NCBI GenBank assembly: GCA_040756995.1
Contig: JBFLYK010000046.1
Location: 1-51,145, forward strand
Source of the DNA: BP-133 sp040756995
GTDB taxonomy: Bacteria; Actinomycetota; Acidimicrobiia; IMCC26256; BP-133
Direction of reading: 5' to 3'
DNA length: 51,145 nt
Numbering within the stretch: position 1 is the first letter of the stretch; the number at the start of each line of letters is the position of its first letter. Both the position numbers and the translations under genes were made by a program. Below are positions 48,226 through 51,145 of the stretch, piece after piece. The notes beneath the pieces were generated by a model that worked only from the letters and a program-made list of their open reading frames with translations, had not been told where the DNA came from and did no database searches.

Positions 48226-49424
48226 GGCGCCGCCCCGACCGGCTCGAGAACCGACAGGTCGCCCGAGGCGAGGGGTGTGAGTCGGCCGGCCAAGGCGTCG
48301 TAATTGAACGCGCTCTCGGCCCGGGCCCGGGCGGCCGCGCCCATCGTGCGGCGGAGCGCCGGGTCGGCCAGCAGGCGGTGGAGGGCCCGGGCGACGGCGC
48401 CGGCGTCGAGCGGGTCGACCACGATGCCGGTGACGCCGTCCTCGACCGCCTCCTCGGCGCCGCCGCTGCGGCCGGCGACGGCCGGAACACCACAGGAGGC
48501 CGCCTCCAGAAACACGATCCCGAAGCCTTCCGCTTCCAGGCCCGCCCAGCGCTCCCGGCAGCACATGGCGAAGACGTCGGCGGTGGCGTAGACGGCGGCG
48601 AGGTCGTCGTCAGGGACCCGTCCCAGGAGGTGGAAGCGGTCGCCGAGGCCGGCCCGGGCGGCCCGGCGGGCGAGGCGGTCCCGGTCCCGGCCGGCGCCGG
48701 CCAGGGCCAGGTGGACGGGTTCGTCGGCGCCGCCGGCCGGGTGCGACGCGGCGCCGGGGAATCGCTGTCGGCTCAGCCGGGCGACGGCGTCGATGAGGAC
48801 GTCGAAGCCTTTGCGGGGCACGAGCCGGCTCACGCCGACGACCAGGGGGGCCGTCTCGGGCAGGTCGAACCGCTTGCGGGTGAGGGCCCGGGCGGCGGGA
48901 TCGTCGGCGCCGGGCCGGAACCGGTCGACGTCGACGCCGGGCGGGATCACGAGGCCGGGGAGCGGCCGGCCGGCGGCTCGGGCCGCCTCCTGCGCCGGGT
49001 AGTGGCCGGCGGCCAGGACACCGGCGGCGCCGTCGAGCACCCGGCGGAGCAGCGCCCGAGCGCCGGGCAGCCGCCGCGGGACCGTGACCTCGGCGCCGTG
49101 GAGGACCACCACGTAGGGGGCCGACCGCAGGCGGGGGCCGAGGGCGCCGAGCGGCAGGGCCGGATCGAGGAAGATCACCGTGGCGTCGACCTCCCGGGCC
49201 AGGGCATCGATCCGGGCGGCCAGGGCCGGCGTGGGCAGGAGCACCTTGTCGCGGTCCCGGACGACCCGGAACGGCTGGGCCCGGTCGAACTCCGCCGCTC
49301 CCGGATAGGGCGTGGTGAGCACCGTGACATCGCCGGCCGGGAGGCGCCGCCACAGCTCCCACAGATACGACTGGATCCCGCCCACCTTGGGCGGGAAGTC
49401 GTTGGTCACCAGGAGCGACGGCAC
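48222..49424 (-). CDS. GT4 glycosyltransferase, PimB-like mannosyltransferase
   Basis: This 400-residue GT-B enzyme opens SLLVTNDFPPKVGGIQSYLWEL, the start of the actinobacterial PimB'/MgtA mannosyltransferases. PPGVDVDRFRPG and the GT4 EX7E motif, EGFGIVFLEAASCGVPAVAG, follow. PimB' adds the second mannose to phosphatidyl-inositol mannosides at the inner face of the membrane; MgtA-type enzymes act on other glycolipids. The start is GTG with TAGCCT 6 nt upstream, lying over the stop of the ABC gene. It is coupled to a membrane protein downstream. Confidence 0.85.
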   Translation of the reverse strand: MPSLLVTNDFPPKVGGIQSYLWELWRRLPAGDVTVLTTPYPGAAEFDRAQPFRVVRDRDKVLLPTPALAARIDALAREVDATVIFLDPALPLGALGPRLRSAPYVVVLHGAEVTVPRRLPGARALLRRVLDGAAGVLAAGHYPAQEAARAAGRPLPGLVIPPGVDVDRFRPGADDPAARALTRKRFDLPETAPLVVGVSRLVPRKGFDVLIDAVARLSRQRFPGAASHPAGGADEPVHLALAGAGRDRDRLARRAARAGLGDRFHLLGRVPDDDLAAVYATADVFAMCCRERWAGLEAEGFGIVFLEAASCGVPAVAGRSGGAEEAVEDGVTGIVVDPLDAGAVARALHRLLADPALRRTMGAAARARAESAFNYDALAGRLTPLASGDLSVLEPVGAAP

Positions 49425-49430
49425 TCCAGG

Positions 49431-49436
49431 AGGCTA
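49431..49436 (-). promoter_or_regulatory. -10 box of the GT4 gene (leaderless type)
   Basis: TAGCCT on the minus strand ends 6 nt before the GTG at 49424 and overlaps the stop codon of the upstream ABC gene. Confidence 0.45.
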
Positions 49437-50594
49437 AACGCTGCGCAGGCTCCGGCCCGAGACGGCGTCGAAGAGGTGGAGGCGCTCGACGTCGACGACC
49501 AGCTTGGCCCGCCGGCCGGCCCGCACGGTCGTGCGGGGCGTCAGCCGGGCCGTGAACGGCGCGCCGGGCCCGGGGGCCCGGGGCTCTCCTCCGGAAGACG
49601 ACAGCGCGTCGAAGTGCACGATCGTCTCGGCGCCGAGCGGCTCGGCCAGATCGATGGTGACCTCGATGAGCTCGTCCGGGCCGGCGCCGGTGGCGAACTC
49701 AGCGTCCTCGATGTCCTCCGGCCGGATGCCGAGCGCCACCTCGCCGCCGGCGGCGATCAGGGGCCGGGCGCCGGGGCGCCGGTCCAGCACGGTTTCGGGC
49801 ACGGCGAGCCGGTGGTCGCCGAAGGAGGCGAAGACCCGCCCGTCCGCCGTGGTGAGCGAGGCGGTGACGACGTTCATGGCCGGGGAACCGATGAACCCGG
49901 CGACGAACAGGTTGACGGGATCGTCGTAGAGCGCGGGCGGGGCGTCGAGCTGCTGCAGCGTTCCGTCCTTCATGACGGCCACCCGGTCGGCCATGGTGAT
50001 GGCCTCGGTCTGGTCGTGGGTGACGTAGAGCGTCGTCGTCCCGAGTTTCTGATGGAGACGGGTGATCTCGGCCCGCATCTGCACCCGGAGCTTGGCGTCG
50101 AGGTTCGAGAGCGGCTCGTCCATGAGGAAGGCGGCCGGTTCCCGCACGATGGCCCGGCCCATGGCCACCCGCTGCCGCTGCCCGCCGGAGAGGGCCCGGG
50201 GCTTGCGGTTGAGCAGGTCGGACAGGCCGAGCAGCGCCGCGGTCTCCTCGACCCGGCGGCGGATCTCGTCTTGGGGTGTCCGGCGGAGCTTGAGGCCGAA
50301 CGCCATGTTCTCGGCCACGGTCATGTGGGGGTAGAGGGCGTAGGTCTGGAAGACCATGGCGATGTCGCGGTCGCGGGGCGCCAGGCCGGTGACGTCGCGG
50401 CCGCCGATGCGGATCTCCCCCGAAGTGGCCTCTTCCAAGCCGCCGACCATGCGTAGCACCGTCGTCTTGCCCGAGCCGGACGGGCCGACGAGCACCAGGA
50501 ACTCGCCGTCCGCCACCTCGAGGTCGAGCGACGAAACGGCCACCGCCCCGCCGGGAAACTCCTTGGTGACACCAGCCAGGACGATCTCCGCCAT
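49434..50594 (-). CDS. MalK/UgpC-type sugar ABC transporter ATPase
   Basis: This 386-residue ATPase has Walker A GPSGSGKTT (37-45), FQTYALYPHMTVAENMAFG, signature LSGGQRQRVAMGRAI, Walker B FLMDEPLSNLDAKLR and VTHDQTEAITMADRV. The C-terminal 140 residues are the MalK-type regulatory OB-folds (VALGIRPEDIEDAEF). These ATPases often serve several sugar importers whose membrane parts are encoded elsewhere; none is in this window. TACGCT lies 10 nt before the ATG with no ribosome-binding site. Confidence 0.93.
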   Translation of the reverse strand: MAEIVLAGVTKEFPGGAVAVSSLDLEVADGEFLVLVGPSGSGKTTVLRMVGGLEEATSGEIRIGGRDVTGLAPRDRDIAMVFQTYALYPHMTVAENMAFGLKLRRTPQDEIRRRVEETAALLGLSDLLNRKPRALSGGQRQRVAMGRAIVREPAAFLMDEPLSNLDAKLRVQMRAEITRLHQKLGTTTLYVTHDQTEAITMADRVAVMKDGTLQQLDAPPALYDDPVNLFVAGFIGSPAMNVVTASLTTADGRVFASFGDHRLAVPETVLDRRPGARPLIAAGGEVALGIRPEDIEDAEFATGAGPDELIEVTIDLAEPLGAETIVHFDALSSSGGEPRAPGPGAPFTARLTPRTTVRAGRRAKLVVDVERLHLFDAVSGRSLRSV

Positions 50595-50604
50595 ACGTCG
50601 GCCG

Positions 50605-50625
50605 AGCGTAACAAGTCGCTATCCT
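50605..50625. promoter_or_regulatory. divergent leaderless -10 boxes between the ABC ATPase and a small membrane protein
   Basis: On the minus strand TACGCT (50605-50610) lies 10 nt before the ABC gene. On the plus strand TATCCT (50620-50625) lies 11 nt before the ATG at 50637. Both promoters share a 42-nt gap. Confidence 0.45.
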
Positions 50626-50636
50626 GCGACCCGTTT

Positions 50637-50825
50637 ATGCCTTCGAAGCCCCCCCGCTTCCTTCCGACCCTGGCCTTGGCCGCGCTGTGGCTCGTCCTCT
50701 ACTTCCTGTGGGTGGCGATCCGGCCCGCCGCCGAAACCACCGCCACGCAGACCAGGGGGCGCACGACGCCGACGTCGTCGACCACGACGACGACAGGCCC
50801 GCCGCTGTTCAAGCTCAAGCCCTAG
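50637..50825 (+). CDS. small single-helix membrane protein with Thr-rich tail
   Basis: This 62-residue protein has a basic N terminus (MPSKPPR), one membrane helix (about 8-28, FLPTLALAALWLVLYFLWVAI) and a tail rich in Thr and Ser (TTPTSSTTTTTGPP). It is probably exported or anchored with the tail outside. No family was recognised. The TATCCT box upstream supports expression. Its TAG shares the CTAG palindrome with the stop of the convergent gene. Confidence 0.55.
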   Translation: MPSKPPRFLPTLALAALWLVLYFLWVAIRPAAETTATQTRGRTTPTSSTTTTTGPPLFKLKP

Positions 50826-51145
50826 GAGGCGGGTGGGCCTCCGGGCGGCGCCGGCGGAGAACCGATGGGTGCCGGCTGGCGGGCTGCGTCCTCGTCCAGC
50901 GCCCGCAGGTCGACGACCATGTCGACGACGTCGAGGTCGGTCGGCGGCATCGACCCCGAGGATTCCGACGGCGGCACGGCGACGACGCTCTGGGCCGCCG
51001 TCTCGGTGATCGCCGCCGCCGCCCGCTTGCCGGCCGGGGACTTCCTGGTCGCCGCCTTGGCCGGGGGCCGGTCGGCGTTCTCGTTCAGCGGAAGTTCCTG
51101 GACGGCGTGGTCCTGGGACTCGGCCGGCTCGGCGGCGGCCGGCTC
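50822..51145 (-). CDS. C-terminal end of an Ala/Pro-rich low-complexity protein (5' end beyond window)
   Basis: The minus-strand frame is open from the right edge of the window for 107 residues to a TAG at 50822-50824. The segment is Ala/Glu/Pro-rich with a Lys/Arg patch (PPAKAATRKSPAGKRAAAA) followed by PPTDLDVVDMVVDLRALDED and a Pro/Gly end. It looks like a disordered tail of a larger protein. No domain can be named. It has the same flavour as the Lys/Ala-rich tail at the left edge, but the two cannot be linked by sequence. Confidence 0.5.
   Translation of the reverse strand, partial: EPAAAEPAESQDHAVQELPLNENADRPPAKAATRKSPAGKRAAAAITETAAQSVVAVPPSESSGSMPPTDLDVVDMVVDLRALDEDAARQPAPIGSPPAPPGGPPAS

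Noticed and set aside
1..51145. CRISPR array, tRNA, rRNA, insertion sequence or prophage
   Set aside because: No regularly spaced repeats, cloverleaf or rRNA motifs, transposase or phage structural genes were seen on reading both strands.

Overview
The window is very GC-rich, gene-dense bacterial chromosome. It carries a complete F1Fo ATP synthase operon, an LLM-type (F420-like) oxidoreductase, a PimB-like mannosyltransferase, a Vms1/eRF1-like release factor, a pyrophosphate-type phosphofructokinase and many Thr/Ser-rich secreted proteins. Together these point to an actinobacterium, most likely a deep, poorly characterised lineage such as Acidimicrobiia. That placement is an inference from gene content, codon style and promoter style. 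No phage, transposase, CRISPR array, tRNA or rRNA was recognised.

Layout. 0-3.5 kb: tail of a Lys/Ala-rich protein, an ABC exporter, a small Asp/His-rich secreted protein and a secreted glycosidase-like protein. 3.6-10.9 kb: atpZ-atpI-atpBEFHAGDC behind one promoter with a palindrome at the start site. 10.9-13.5 kb: a WecA/MraY-family phosphoglycosyltransferase and glyA, converging on the atp operon. 13.6-15.5 kb: two coupled exported proteins of unknown function with a different base composition. 15.7-18.9 kb: a flavin monooxygenase divergent from a TetR regulator, sharing a strong operator, then a secreted protein with a mucin-like tail.

19.1-29.9 kb is a nine-gene surface-polysaccharide cluster with mostly overlapping start and stop codons: an Alg14/Alg13-type split glycosyltransferase, two sulfotransferases, a GT2, a Wzy-like polymerase or ligase, an APH-fold kinase, a giant secreted beta-propeller and a Wzx-like flippase. 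It reads as a pathway for a sulfated, exported polysaccharide.

29.9-38.6 kb is metabolic and housekeeping: glycerol kinase divergent from PPi-type phosphofructokinase, acyl-CoA thioesterase, threonine aldolase, a stand-alone 5'-3' exonuclease, a PIG-L deacetylase, a polyprenol-phosphate-mannose synthase and DNA polymerase IV. 38.6-41.6 kb: a secreted beta-barrel protein flanked by two copies of a promoter module, the second of which drives no ORF and is followed by a structured candidate RNA and a hairpin; then a PlsC acyltransferase and a secreted subtilisin. 41.6-44.2 kb: TetR, aminotransferase and HAD phosphatase. 44.3-50.6 kb is a minus-strand run: sugar-ABC ATPase, GT4, membrane protein, SRPBCC protein, release-factor homologue, ROK kinase and LLM oxidoreductase. 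The right edge holds a tiny Thr-rich membrane protein and the tail of another low-complexity protein.

Across the window many genes have no ribosome-binding site but a TANNNT -10 box 6-11 nt before the start codon. This suggests leaderless transcription is a main mode of expression here.
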